From the NCBI GenBank assembly GCA_933228675.1, contig OW121740.1, positions 51,414,174-51,478,173 on the forward strand: a stretch of DNA of 64,000 nucleotides. Direction: 5' to 3'. The stretch comes from Stomorhina lunata. Its lineage: Eukaryota > Arthropoda > Insecta > Diptera > Rhiniidae. The number at the start of each line of letters is the position of its first letter. Positions within the stretch are counted from its first letter, which is position 1. Shown here one piece after another: positions 1 through 11,600 of this stretch. Made by a program: the position numbers and the translations under genes. The notes beneath the pieces were generated by a model, which searched no databases, was not told the DNA's origin, and saw only the letters and a program-made list of their open reading frames with translations.

Positions 1-129
1 GGGATATTATCGAAATAAAAATATTTTTTCGAGCTTTATTTAGATTTAATTCCTTTACACAGTAAGAGTCCTTTTTAAATGTGGACAACATCCATACACA
101 GGGAGACCAAATTACTAAGATACCATTGA

Positions 130-175
130 ATATTCTTCTTCTTCTTCTGTTATCCTTGACTCTCAGTGATATCTG
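130..175 (-). repeat. Isolated LINE 3'-tail copy (family B)
   Basis: A short stretch reads, on the minus strand, as the terminal tail of the second LINE family of this window (the element at 9030-10620): a 'CACTGGGAGTCAAGGATAAC'-like core followed by AGAAGAAGAA. Similar tails lie near 2050, 6940, 10590, 13120 and 31400. It is probably an extremely 5'-truncated insertion. The rest of 1-300 shows nothing else I can name. Confidence 0.5.
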
Positions 176-304
176 CAATATTTTAAATTGATCTCAGGTC
201 ATCTGTACCTAAGCAAACAAATGTTTTGTATCAAAACAAACATGACCCACTTATGATAGCAAGTATATCCCTACCACAAAAAATAGACAAACATGGTCCA
301 CATA

Positions 305-1660
305 CTTACTGATATGGCCTATAGTTACAACCTGTTTAGGTCAAAGGCCGAGTATATTTTATAATTCCAAGTTTTGAAAGATTTTCTTCTACTTGGTTTT
401 TCCATAGAGTTCCCTCAGGATCATTATCGAACACTTTTCCTGCCGGAGTATTTTCATCCATTCAACATGTCCTAGCCAACGCAGCCGTTGTTGCATAATG
501 CGTTTCCCTATGTCTATGTCATACAGTTCATGGTTCTTTCGATGTTGATACTGATTGTTGACGCAGACTGGTCCAAAGATTTTTCGTAAAATTTTCCTCT
601 CAAACAATGTGCAAGTGTCCATGATTCAGCACCAAACAATAAAACGGGTAGTATAAGCGTTTTATAGAGCGTAACTTTAGTTCTTACGAAGAAGACTTGA
701 TAAGTTGTTTGCTTAGAACACAAAACCATCGATTGTCAAGTATGATACTAGGTTTGATTTTGAAGCTTATATCGTTGTTGATGTTCACAGCGTACAGTAT
801 AAAAATTCTTTTACAACCTCGAAGCTATAGTTTTCCAATTCTTGTGGTTAGTTTGTTTTTGATTCATTGACAGCTTGAATCAAATTGTTTGATTCCTGCT
901 CGATACTGGAAGGCATTTACATCGTGCGTCCCAGAATATCAATGTTATCGGCAAAAGCGAGATACATATGTTTTCTATTGAAAATTTTGCGTTTCGCAAG
1001 ATTTTCTCTAACACTATTTTAAAGAGATCACATGATAGACCTTCACCTTGCCTGAATCCCTGTTAAGTTATAAAATACTCTGATAGGTTCTTACCTTTCT
1101 TAACAGATGATGTTGTATTAGTTAGTGTCATCATTCATAACTTTATTACCTTCGTAGAGATGCTGAACTCAGACGTTGCTTTAAACACCTTCTTCCGTAT
1201 AGGGCTGTCAAAAGCTGCTTTATAGTCAACAAAGAGATGATAAGTATCAATTTATTTCTCTTGGGTCTTTTCCAGGATTTGACGTAGAGTATAAGTCTGG
1301 TCAGGGGTTGATGTACCTGGTCTAAAATGACATTGGTACATCTCACTTGTTTTGTTAACTTTGGGCTTAAGCTTTCACACTGTATGGACGAAATAATATT
1401 ATATGTAATTGAGAGGAGGCTTATCCCTCTATAGTTGGCACATATAGTTTTAACTCCTTTTTTGTGCACTGGACAAAGGACACAGAGATTCCAATCATCA
1501 GGTATGCGTTCTTCTGACCACATGTTTTTTAAAATCTGGGACATACACCTCAGCACATCACCTCCATCCTTAAAAGGCTCTGCTGACAAACCATCGACAC
1601 CAGATGCTTTCTTATTTTTTAATCGCGCTACTGCAGACAAGGAAGAAAATTGACTTTCAA
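305..1660 (-). pseudogene. Decayed non-LTR retrotransposon (RTE-like LINE, family A), RT part
   Basis: Reading the minus strand from 1640 to 305 gives, in order: reverse-transcriptase finger sequences (KNKKASGVDGL, then PDDWNLCVLCPVHKKG and NYRGISLLSI), the palm region near 1200, a degraded catalytic box near 950 (FADN where a YADD box is expected), and the C-terminal stretch LRWLGHV near 480. The 3' end at about 305-360 is a conserved tail shared with the better copy at 58150-60110. Frames change repeatedly and stops are scattered, so the copy is dead. The endonuclease domain is missing (5' truncation). The clade (RTE-like) is inferred from the LRWLGHV C-terminus and the short TAAG-type tail of the sister copy. 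Confidence 0.8.
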
Positions 1661-1749
1661 ATGATAAAATGTCCAGAAATTGAACAATTTTAAAGATTGA
1701 ACGCTTATCATATCATATTCAGACTGAGTCCGAGATCCGTTCACGTTAC

Positions 1750-2140
1750 ATCAACATCAATTTCTGTTATTATTAATTTCTATTAAAATTATTAATTACC
1801 TCAGCATCCTCCATCGGCGTTAAGCCTACAACAGTTACACGCCGTCGATGTAAAAAAAAAAATTGACTGTAGATTAAAATGCTTAAGCAATGCGTCTAAA
1901 GAACAACAAACAATGCTGCTTCACTGTTCTAAAAATATACATTACATGTCATTATAGTATAGAATAATATAAAGCTTCATCTCTCCTTTTCACCACTTTT
2001 CATCTCTTTGCTTTTACCTTTCTAAAGAAGGTAACCCAATTCGTATTATTCTTCTGTTATCCTTGACTCCCAGTGAAGCAAAGGGCCTTATATTATATAC
2101 GATTGTATGGGCGGTATTGGTCTGAGTGTTATTTCTCTTT
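1750..2140 (+). repeat. SINE-like element, copy 1
   Basis: This stretch shares a long mosaic with 4255-4640: an AT-rich head (TATTAAAATTATTAATTACC), a CGTCGATG box, a middle part with AAGAAGGTAACCCAATTCGT, and a tail GGCGGTATTGGTCTGAGTGTTAC. Shorter relatives at 8290-8580 and 57300-57520 keep a tRNA-like promoter head that this copy appears to lack. About 45 bases of a family-B LINE tail (2045-2090) sit inside the copy. The family name is unknown. Confidence 0.55.
2045..2090 (-). repeat. LINE family-B tail inserted in the SINE copy
   Basis: The stretch TTCTTCTGTTATCCTTGACT followed by CCCAGTG interrupts the SINE-like sequence, which runs unbroken across this point in the copy at 4500-4600. 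On the minus strand it is the terminal tail of the LINE at 9030-10620. It is a minimal, almost coding-free insertion. Confidence 0.5.
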
Positions 2141-2344
2141 TCGAAAAAAAAAATTCTTAAAGAGCCCTCGAAAATCAATTACATCAAAAGAAAGAGGCCG
2201 TGTATTGCATTTTGTGCTCAAAAGCCTCGTTTTTTTTATTTTAAGCTCCCAAAACTATAGTCTTTAGGCTGAAACCTCGTTTTTGTGCGATAGACTTCTT
2301 ATCATCGGTCTATGCGACATCCGTTATTACCCGTGAATTCCGGT

Positions 2345-2785
2345 CATCCCTTAATGAGATGACGAGGCATTCTACTATTGAACTCTTCTGGGTACGTAGT
2401 CACAACAATGTACCAGGTAACATCATTTTGGATAATCTAGCCAAAGCTAGTGCTCTCCTCGGTCAGGACAACATTGACATTGACCAATTCACAAATTGCT
2501 CATCAAGCATTTTCTCTTCAGGACAGGGCAGATTTACTGGACCACAGAAACAACCTCCAACTATCCTGACCAACAGAAGTTGTCATTACATCGAGGAAGA
2601 AGAAACTGTCACTCATCTCGTCTGTCACTGTCCAGCCCTTGCTGGCATTAGGGCTCATCATCTAGGCTTCCCGTTTCTGCTCGATCTATCAGAGATCTCG
2701 AACATCAGATTTTTAATCCGGCTCCGAACGGCAAATGCATTTGTTAGGGAAGTTTTACTTAGTCTAATATTTAATAACTAGTGGC
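2345..2785 (+). pseudogene. LINE C-terminal remnant with RNase H end (family C)
   Basis: A 140-codon frame holds the last part of an RNase H domain (LFWVRSHNNVPGN, then ILDNLAKASALL, where a functional enzyme has a conserved Asp in the equivalent of ADELA). It is followed by a C-terminal Cys/His box (CHYIEEEETVTHLVCHCP). The order RNase H then Cys box is that of I/LOA-group non-LTR retrotransposons. The catalytic Asp position appears lost (DNLA) and everything upstream is missing, so this is a 5'-truncated fragment. A second copy of its end lies inverted at 30460-30560. Confidence 0.65.
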
Positions 2786-2799
2786 TAGTTTTTTTTTAA

Positions 2800-2895
2800 T
2801 TAATTGTTTTTAAGTGGGTCTGGCCGGGGATCGAACTTGGGTCATCTGGTATGCTAGGCGAATGATTAACCTGCTATACCATGGCGGTTCACAAT
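2800..2895 (-). repeat. tRNA-like module attached to LINE family-C 3' end
   Basis: On the minus strand this reads as a tRNA-like sequence. There is an A-box-like TGGTATAGCAGG and, about 35 bases on, a B-box-like AAGTTCGATCCCC. It directly follows the LINE remnant but in the opposite orientation. The T-stem does not pair well, so it is not a functional tRNA gene. The same arrangement recurs at 30345-30560, and part of it at 16990-17130. Confidence 0.6.
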
Positions 2896-4015
2896 CTCGA
2901 ACATTAACCTTCGTAAAATAGGCTCATTCATTGTTGCATCTGGTTGGCTCTAACATTTATGGTAGTTTAGATTTTATTTTCTCTCTGCACTGCAGGTAAC
3001 ACAAAGGGATAACTTTCTTGGACGCAAGTGAAGCGGACTCCATGTTCAGCCACCTGCCTAACTTTATAGACACTTATCACCGTCACCTTTAACATAAAAA
3101 AACCTGTCGTCAATGTCGCAGAATAGGCTTTTATTTGATAACTGCCTCCATACAAGATCTGACAATATATAGCTTTACATAAATTTATGGTTAAATATAT
3201 AAATTTTTGACTGAAGGTTAGGGTAGGTCGATTTTTTAGTGAACAATCGTATAGCAAAATCGAAATCTGCACCTGATTGTAAGAAAGTTTCCCTAAGAAA
3301 CCAGGTGTCTAAAATGAAATCCTAGCTAGCGCCGCGAGGACTGAAAATATTCACTTCCTACATATTGAATAAATAGAATTTTGGAAAATAAATAGTTTTG
3401 GATATAATTCGATATCTTGAGAACTGATGAAGATATCTCAGTGAAACTTCAGGTGGACAAAGCTTTTGAGTTTCCACAAAATATGAGCTACAGTAGAGCT
3501 TAGTAGAATGCCATTAGGCTCCCAAATGTGAAACCAAAGTTTAACATGTCGAAGAAATTTCGTTCTTAAAATTCACCAAAGTTCCATTTATGCTCTGAAC
3601 GTATATCTGATTATACATTTGGAAAGAGCATTCAAATATCTATTAAAACTGTGTTTGACTGTGTGAATATCTCATTTATGTTTCAAGATCTTTAGTGTTA
3701 AAACTTTGCTTCGTTCAATTAACATAAAATTTTAATATATATTTGAATTTTAAGAACAAAATTACTTCGAGATATTAAACATTGGTTTCACGCTTGAGAG
3801 CCCAGTAGCATTCTACTACGCCTTACTGTAGCCCATATTTTGTGGAAACTCACCAGCTTTATCCACCTGAAGTTTCATTAAGATACCTTTATTAGTTCTC
3901 AAGATATCGAATTATATCCAAAACTATTTTTTTTTCCAAAATTCTATTCAATGTGTAGGAAGTGAATATTTTCAGGCCTCTCGGCGCTAGCTAGGATTTC
4001 ATTTTAGACACCTGG

Positions 4016-5091
4016 GGGTCAATTCTGGTTCTATGAAACGATGAAATGAAAAAAAGTTTTCATTTAAGTTTTCACAACTAGTTTTCATAATACTTTTTCA
4101 CCAACACTTATTTTCTGATTCTCGTTTGTATTATGCAAAAAGTGTTTCATTCCATTCGTTGCTATGCAACTTTATCAACTGTTTTATGATAATTGCCAAG
4201 CAAATGTCAAACGTAAAACAGGAAACAAATAATGTTGGTCTCGGCAACATCAATTTGCGTAATTATTAATTTTTATTAAAATTATTAATTACCAATTTCA
4301 ATTTTTGTAATTATTTATTTCGATTAAAATTTTTAATTACCACAGCATCTTCCGTCGGCGGTAATCCTATAGCAATAACACGCCGTCGACGAAAAATAAA
4401 TAAAATTGGCTATTAAACAAAAAAGCTTAAACAAAGGGCTTGACTATATACTATATATAATAGCACTTACAGCGTTGAATAATACAAAGCTATATCTTAC
4501 TCTTCTTTTCACCACCTTTTGCTTCTCTACTATCCCCTTTCCAAAGAAGGTAACCCAATTCGTATATACTCTTTATACAATTGTATAGGCAGTATTTGCC
4601 TGAGTGTTACTTCTCTTAAAAAAAATATATATACCTAAATTATTACCATTAGTACCGCCTAAAGCGGTAAGCCTCGTCGTCAGTTCCACTTTTCGTCTTG
4701 AATTTTTTTTCTGTCATACATTTATTGATTAGTGACCAGTTTTTTAATAATTATATTTCATACTAATCGTTAGCAATATCAATATTTTCTTCCAAGAAGT
4801 TAATTAAATAATATTTTGTCTTATTTTTGATTTTTCACTTAAAATTTTTCAGTGAAAAAATTCTTTTCATATGAAAAAATTTTGACAGTTGGTTGCACTG
4901 TTTCACAAAACAAGAATCACAATTGTTATGAAACGATGAAAAAATCTCGTTTCGTTTCAGTGAGTTTTTCACATGATAATGATTTGACGTTTGTTTTCTT
5001 TTTTTTACTAAATTAGAATCGCTACTTCTATGAAAACATGAAAAAACTTTTCATTTCATCGTTTCATAGAACCATTTCATAGAATTGACCC
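4016..5091. mobile_element. Nested TIR element inside the fold-back right arm
   Basis: The ends are inverted copies: left GGGTCAATTCTGGTTCTATG, right CATAGAATTGACCC, with a further shared ATGAAACGATGAAATGAAAA stretch in the TIR. The flanks CCTGG (4011-4015) and CCTGG (5092-5096) fit a 5-bp target duplication. Removing the element restores the arm sequence that matches the intact left arm at 3290-3300. A SINE-like copy lies within it. No coding capacity is seen. Confidence 0.7.
4255..4640 (+). repeat. SINE-like element, copy 2
   Basis: This matches copy 1 (1750-2140) along most of its length: the AT-rich head with TATTAAAATTATTAATTACC, CGCCGTCGACG, AAGAAGGTAACCCAATTCGT, and the end TTGCCTGAGTGTTAC. 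It sits inside the nested TIR element, so it is the youngest layer here or was carried by it. Confidence 0.55.
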
Positions 5092-5347
5092 CCTGGTTTC
5101 TTAGGGAAACTTTCTTAGAATCAGCTGCAGATTTCGATTTTGCTATACGATTGTTGCGTTTTTTGGCTCCCATAAAAATCGACCCACTCTAATATAAGTA
5201 CTTTCTTACCTTTTGTTTTTCATTCCCCTGACTTTACGAAAAATCACTAAAAAACGTTTAAAACTGACTCAATAACACTTGACATAACAAATTACAACAA
5301 AAGCACTTAAAATCGTGCTAAAAACATTAAGTTGGCAACGTTGTTCA

Positions 5348-5385
5348 TTCGTGTGTGTGTGTGTGTGTTTGTTTGTTTGTTACTT
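5348..5385 (+). repeat. (GT)n / (GTTT)n microsatellite
   Basis: A run of GT dinucleotides passes into GTTT units, about 300 bp upstream of the Syt4 start codon. The remaining flank 5390-5699 is AT-rich and should contain the Syt4 promoter and 5' UTR. A TATAAA-like string near 5538 is too weak to call. Confidence 0.8.
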
Positions 5386-5699
5386 GTGCAGGGAGTATGC
5401 TTTATGTGGAGAGTGAGATAGAGAGAAAAGAAACTAAAGCATACTTTAAGGCATAATATCGATTTCATCTTTGTAGAAGAAGTTGTTTAGTTCGTAATAT
5501 CGATACGAGAAAACAAATAGAAAAATTTGCACGTATTGTATAAAGAAAAGTAAAGAAAAGACAAATATTCCATATTACTCCAACCACTTTTATAATAACA
5601 ACGCATTAAAAACCGAAAAAAATCAATTACTAAAGGAAATTAATAAAATCTACAAATAAATCGTAAAAAAGACAAATTTCATAATAAAAATAAATTAAA

Positions 5700-8600
5700 A
5701 TGGGTGAAGAATATACCCCAGATATCAGCGCTATGACAACAAGTAAGTATACAAGCATACAAAAAAACTATAAAAAAAAACTTATATCATTTTTGAAGTT
5801 ATGTTTTAACATCTCTAAATTCATTTATGTTTTAGTTTATGAAAATCTTGTATTTATAGTTTCTCCCAAATTCCATATAAATTCCTTTCATTTTAGCTTC
5901 TGTCTAAATTTAACTTTGTAAATAAACATAAATATCCGAGAAATATATTGGGGTGAGGTTTAAGCTTCTTTCTGTCTTCCTTTTGCTGTTGTTTTATACT
6001 GAAATTTGACTTCAGTTTAAATATTGGAGATATGTTGGGCATGGAAAATGCGTTGGTGTACCAAACAAAATTCTATAAATATCTTTTGCTTTTAGTAACT
6101 ATTTTTGCCATATTGCTGAAACGCAAATAAATTTGTTTGCTAACTTTATTCATTCGTATAATGTTCAATAATTGGTAAAAAGTAATTAATTTGATTTGTG
6201 GAAAATATAGATTTTATATGTAAGAAGGACCTTGTTTCTTTAATTAGCAAATTTATATAAAACTTTTGCATAGTTAAGGGCAAATTAATAAAAATAAATA
6301 CGTAACGTTTTTCTATTATAATGAAAAATATTCAATAAGTTATAAATAAATCTTGAATGTGATACAAAGTTTTGACTAACAGAATATCTAATGTCTGCCC
6401 TGTAGGAGATTGAGTGTCAATTGTCTAAAAGTTACTAGTAATTTTCTACTACAGCAAGTACTAGTGCAAACGGAGTTGAAACTTTAGTATAAAAGTACTA
6501 GTACTCGAAGTGGTTTTAGTGCACCACTTGCAGATTGATAGAATTTTGTTTAATGGAACAAAAATTCGTCTATATCTGTTTCCGTACTGCTTTTAAAATT
6601 AAATTTATTTAAGTATATTTTGTTCTATTTATATATTTAAGAATAAAATACTTAAATACAAAACGTAATTTTATTCATCGGCTTTTCTCTTTTAAAAAGG
6701 ATTGCTATATCAATTAAAAGACTTTAAACATTCCGTTATGAAATAAACAACTTGGCAAGCCTACGACAATTTTGTATTGAAGTTTGGTTTTTGTCAAAAA
6801 AAAAAAATAGAAAATATAAAAAACAATAAAAAATAGAAAATATTCAAAAAATTAAAATAAAAATTAATTTAAAGTTGATGGTATGCATGGAAAGCAGAAT
6901 CTCAAAAAAATAAATTCTTTTATTTTGCATTAATAGGTAATGAGGTCTTATGCTCCACGGGGAGTCGAGAATAACAGAAGAATAGGTATGTAAATAAAAA
7001 AATGTAATTTTAAATCCTGTGCGTAATCGTTAAATTCTAAACATTCATGTTTAATTATTTGGATGCTATTGCTGTATTTACCGATGGTCCCGATATCGCT
7101 TTGAGAAAAGCCTTTCAAATACAAAAGACCAACCAACCATTTAGGAAAATTAAAAAAAGAAAATATTGAAGCAATGAAAACGCTGATAATGAAGACCTAA
7201 ATTGTATGATTAAATTTAATATTTGTTTTAAACTAATAAATAAAACTATTGAAAAACTTATAATTAAGGGTAATTTTTACTAGGGGAACAGAGGAAAAAT
7301 AGGGACTTTTTACATACATTAGTACTAGTATTAAACTGGTTCTATTGCAAGTAATTGTACCAAAATGTACTGGTGCACTACTAGAACCTATGGTACTAGT
7401 AATTTTCTAAACACACTCAATGCTAATTTGAACATTAAGATGGTATAGGAAAGTTTACAGTTGGGAACTAGTACTGGTACTTTTGGTACTAGTTAAGTAC
7501 TAGTAAAGTACTAGTTTGATCTCCGACAGGGTGCTTATACGTATATACATATGCATGTAAGTTTGTGTGTATGTCCTCAAGAAATAAATTAAATATCATA
7601 GCTTTCGAAATATCTGTGGGTTATGATTACTAATAAATTACACTATCCGTCATATAGAGATTTAAAATCCTGGGACTAATCGCCACCTTCAATATCAATC
7701 AAAATTTTAGATGTTTCAAAAACATTTGTGTTGCATACTTTTAGGAAAATACAAAACAATTGAAATAAAGTTGAGAAAATTTTCAACTTATTTCCCAAAA
7801 AATGCCCGATAGTTTTAGAGTTTAATGAAAAATATTTCTTTTGACAACTAAAATTTCATATTAAGATATTAAACATTTTTTAACAGAAATAATTTTGATC
7901 ATCCCTAAAGTATGTTATATAGTATTTACTTTAAGTTCTATGTTTTCGATCGATATCTAGAGCGGATTCGAATTCAATTTTTGAATGAGTTTCATAAAAT
8001 ATTTTCGAAGGACGCTGGAATACGATCCTCTTAAAAAGAAAAAATATGTTGCTATGAGAATACTTAGGTATATTCCCAGTCAGAATTTAGAAGATTATTT
8101 TTTGAAAAATCACCCAAATGAGTCTTTTTTAACCAGCTTGGAAGACCAAAAAACGATTTGTCTTCTGCGCTTATGCTTTGAAACTTACTATTTCAAAATA
8201 CAATAACAAGTAGCATATTCATTAAAAATTAAACATTTAAGGGATTTTAACGCTATTTTGCAAACAGATTAACACAGATGATAAAAAGGTTACTCCTATG
8301 GTGTTGGTTTTGAAATACTTTTTAACGCGCATAATGGTAATGGGTGCTACTAAACATAAAATATGATTTTTAGCCTGAGTTCGATCCCAGTTCGCGGCCG
8401 TCGATAAAAAATTAATGAAATAACAAGAAATAGCGCAACTTCTCTTCAGTATTCTAAAAATAGACTTTACAACACACTTCATCTTCTACTCTCTCTATCT
8501 AAGGTAACTCAATTCGTATAAACACACTCTACATATGTACAATTGTAAAGGCGGCGGCAATGTTACTTTTTTTTGAATCAACTGAAAAAATAATCTAAAT

Positions 8601-11600
8601 TAAGTCAAAAATTACTCGAAAATGACTCGTAAAAGATTCATAAAGGTGCTCACAAAAGATTCTCTCAAGGGAGTCGCGGCTAGGGCACCATTTTCTCCCG
8701 AAGGCACAGTCTTTTTCGAATCGAAAATGATAGCATATTCGTTTGTTTTAATCGTCCGCGGTAGTCGAAAAAGAGTCAAATATGATCAGAAAATAACAAA
8801 AATGCTGACAGTTCTAACTTTCTTACTCTGGAATTTCTTGCAAACTTAAATGTTCTATATTTAAAGCCTGTTAAGATCAAAGGCTTTAAATACAAAGGAT
8901 CATTATCGAACACTTTTCTTGCCGGAGTATTTTCATCCATTCGCACAACATGTCCTAGATAACGAATCCGATGCTGTTTGATGAGTTTTACTATGTCGAT
9001 GTCAGCGTATATATATCAAGGGCGTTGTGTGGCAAACCTACCTCCACCAACAGTCCTATCTTAAGTTGTATTAACACACTTCTCTCAACCCCGGATAAAC
9101 AATTAATACGATGGATGGAACACTTCAAGTCAACATTAAACTATCCTATTGGATTGGAACCACTGACGGAAGTGCATAATGAATAAGTCATGACAGTATC
9201 TTTAATGGAATTCCAGACAATCCACCAACGACACAAGAAGTGAAGAACGCCATTAAAAAAGCGCAACAAGGCCCCAAGCAATGGCAATATCTCAGCGAAT
9301 ATGTGATGCTGAAGGATCGGCGTGAGTGTAGCACCAATTTGTACTAAAAATATGGGAAGAAGAAACTCTGCCAACCTCCTGGAATGAAGGTACACTAATC
9401 AAAATACCAAAAAAGGGTGACTCCAAAGACTGCAATAACTACAGGAGTATAACATTCTTCCAATTCCGAGAAAATTACTAAGTCGTAAGTTACTTTGAGA
9501 AGAAAATCTGCAATTTCCGCTACAATTCGCGAAAATTAATTTGGTTTCAGAGAGAATCGATTTTTTGTTGATCTAATTAATAGTATAGCAATAGTATGTA
9601 ATGAATTCCGCATCCCCATTTACCAAGCGTATATCGACTTTATGATGGCCTTTGACAGTATCAATAAAAGCTACCTATGGAGAATTTTTAAAAATCGTAA
9701 CCTGCCATCATAAATTCTGAACTTAATTCAGGCAATTTACGTGGATTTTAAATGTCGGGTCCTACACAAAGGTAAATTGTCTAATTCATTCGAAGTTACT
9801 ACTTTTTATAATCGTCATCAACAACATAGGCTCTAAATGGTAGACACGGTATCCAATGGACACCCTTTAAACAACTTGAGGACTTGGAATACTCTTACGA
9901 TGTATGTCTTCTAAGCCAAAGCTCAGGTCACCTTCAAGATAACATTAACGCTATTACTATTGAATCTCGGGCAGCTGGGCTAGAAATCAATATTTCTAAA
10001 ACAAAGATTATGCCTGGAGTCTATGGGGCAAACCCGTTAACACTAAGCAATATTGGATGACCTTAAATTACCTTGGAAGTTTCGTAGCTACAAAAGGTGA
10101 ATAGCGTATTAACAAGGCAATATCTGCATTCGGCATTCTCCGAGCTATTTGGAAATCTCGACAAATACCAACAACAGCCAAGTTACGAATATACAACTCG
10201 AATATCAAGTCGAACCTGTGTTACGGCTGCGAAACTTGAAAACGCACAAATGCCATCGATAAGCGCCTGCAAACCTTTGCAAAGAAATGCTTACGGCAAG
10301 TCCTAAATATATGGTGCCCGAAACGCATAAGAAATTAAGACCCACTCAACGCGACAAATCAGCCCCTGCTTCTATAGAAGTATGTCAACGGAAATGGCGA
10401 TGGATATTCCACATACCAACATTGCTCGACAAGCGCTTCGTTGGAATCCACAAGGAAGAGGCCGTCGTATTGGAGCAGCTGCTAAAACGTGGAGAAGGTC
10501 AGTTGATGCGGAGCTGCAAGCAGCAAGCTATTCTTGGAATGACGTATGCCGAACATCTCACAATACAGAATGGTTGAGGCTCTAAGTTCCACTGGGAGTT
10601 ACGGATAACAGAAGAGGGTTCACGACATTATAACTTATTTGTCAAGAGATCCTTGATAGAAAATTGTTTTGTCAAAGAAACGGATATGTTTAGATATCAA
10701 ATTCTATTAAACTTTTTGCAAACTAAGTTATTTTAAAAATCCCTAAGGTATTTTACACAATATTTGCTTAAAAGTCTGAGTTTTCAATCTATGTCGAATG
10801 CTCCGATTTGGCCCTAGAACTATACGGCGAATTACACAATAACTCGGCGTTTTAAGTGCTTAAACGTCATTTAGTTGAGTTCTCATTGTCGTTATGAAGA
10901 ATGATCCGTTTTTAGCGATTAGTTTTCCTTATTTTACCAAACAGTTCTAAGTTCCACCTATCGGTTAATTGAAAGAGATCCAGATTTTCTACAACAAGAT
11001 CGACCATGAACTGATTCGAGTGATATGATTTCACGAGCGGCATAATTTTCGCAGGAATAACAGAATTTGGACGACCTTTACTAAATTTACTTGAAGAAAC
11101 TGCGACCACGATTATATTCACTGATACTTGATGGTGCCTGATATATGCGAGCTCTTATTGTCGTTGTGAAGATTGATCCATTTTTGGCAATTAGTTTTTC
11201 TTATTTCCTCATTCAGCGTTGACAGTTCCAAGTTCTTCCGAACGATAGAGATATGTAGGTTGAGATATTCTCAAAAAAATTTATTTATTCATTAATTTTT
11301 GTTAAATCTCAAAACGCGTAAGTTATACAATTTAGCGGCAAGCGCTATATATCGATAATAACCAACTTTGATCTGAGTTACATGATTTTGATAAAAAAAA
11401 AGACATGGGATATGCCACATGGGATATTCTGAAAGAGTGATTTAAAGGATTTAATGGGCTAATTTTTCAGGCTAATTGTTACAATGATTGAATTTTGGAG
11501 CAGCTCAAGGGATAAGATGGAGAAGCCCTTTAAACTTGACCTGACTAACTAAAGACATTTTTTAAGGATCCAGATTGGTTAACGGTGGAGCTAGTGGTAT

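Larger units (their letters stand above)
3219..5190. mobile_element. Fold-back DNA element with long terminal inverted repeats
   Basis: The left arm, about 3219-3580, is the reverse complement of the right arm, which lies in two parts at about 3735-4015 and 5092-5190. The outer ends resemble each other (left GGGTAGGTCGATTTTTTAG, right GGGTCGATTTTTATGG read inverted). Arms are about 370 bp with scattered mismatches, around a spacer of about 150 bp. There is no transposase, so this is a non-autonomous fold-back element. It was later split by the element at 4016-5091. Confidence 0.7.

Noticed and set aside
2800..2895. Functional tRNA gene
   Set aside because: A- and B-box-like sequences are present but the T-stem and acceptor stem do not pair, and the sequence recurs as a repeat.
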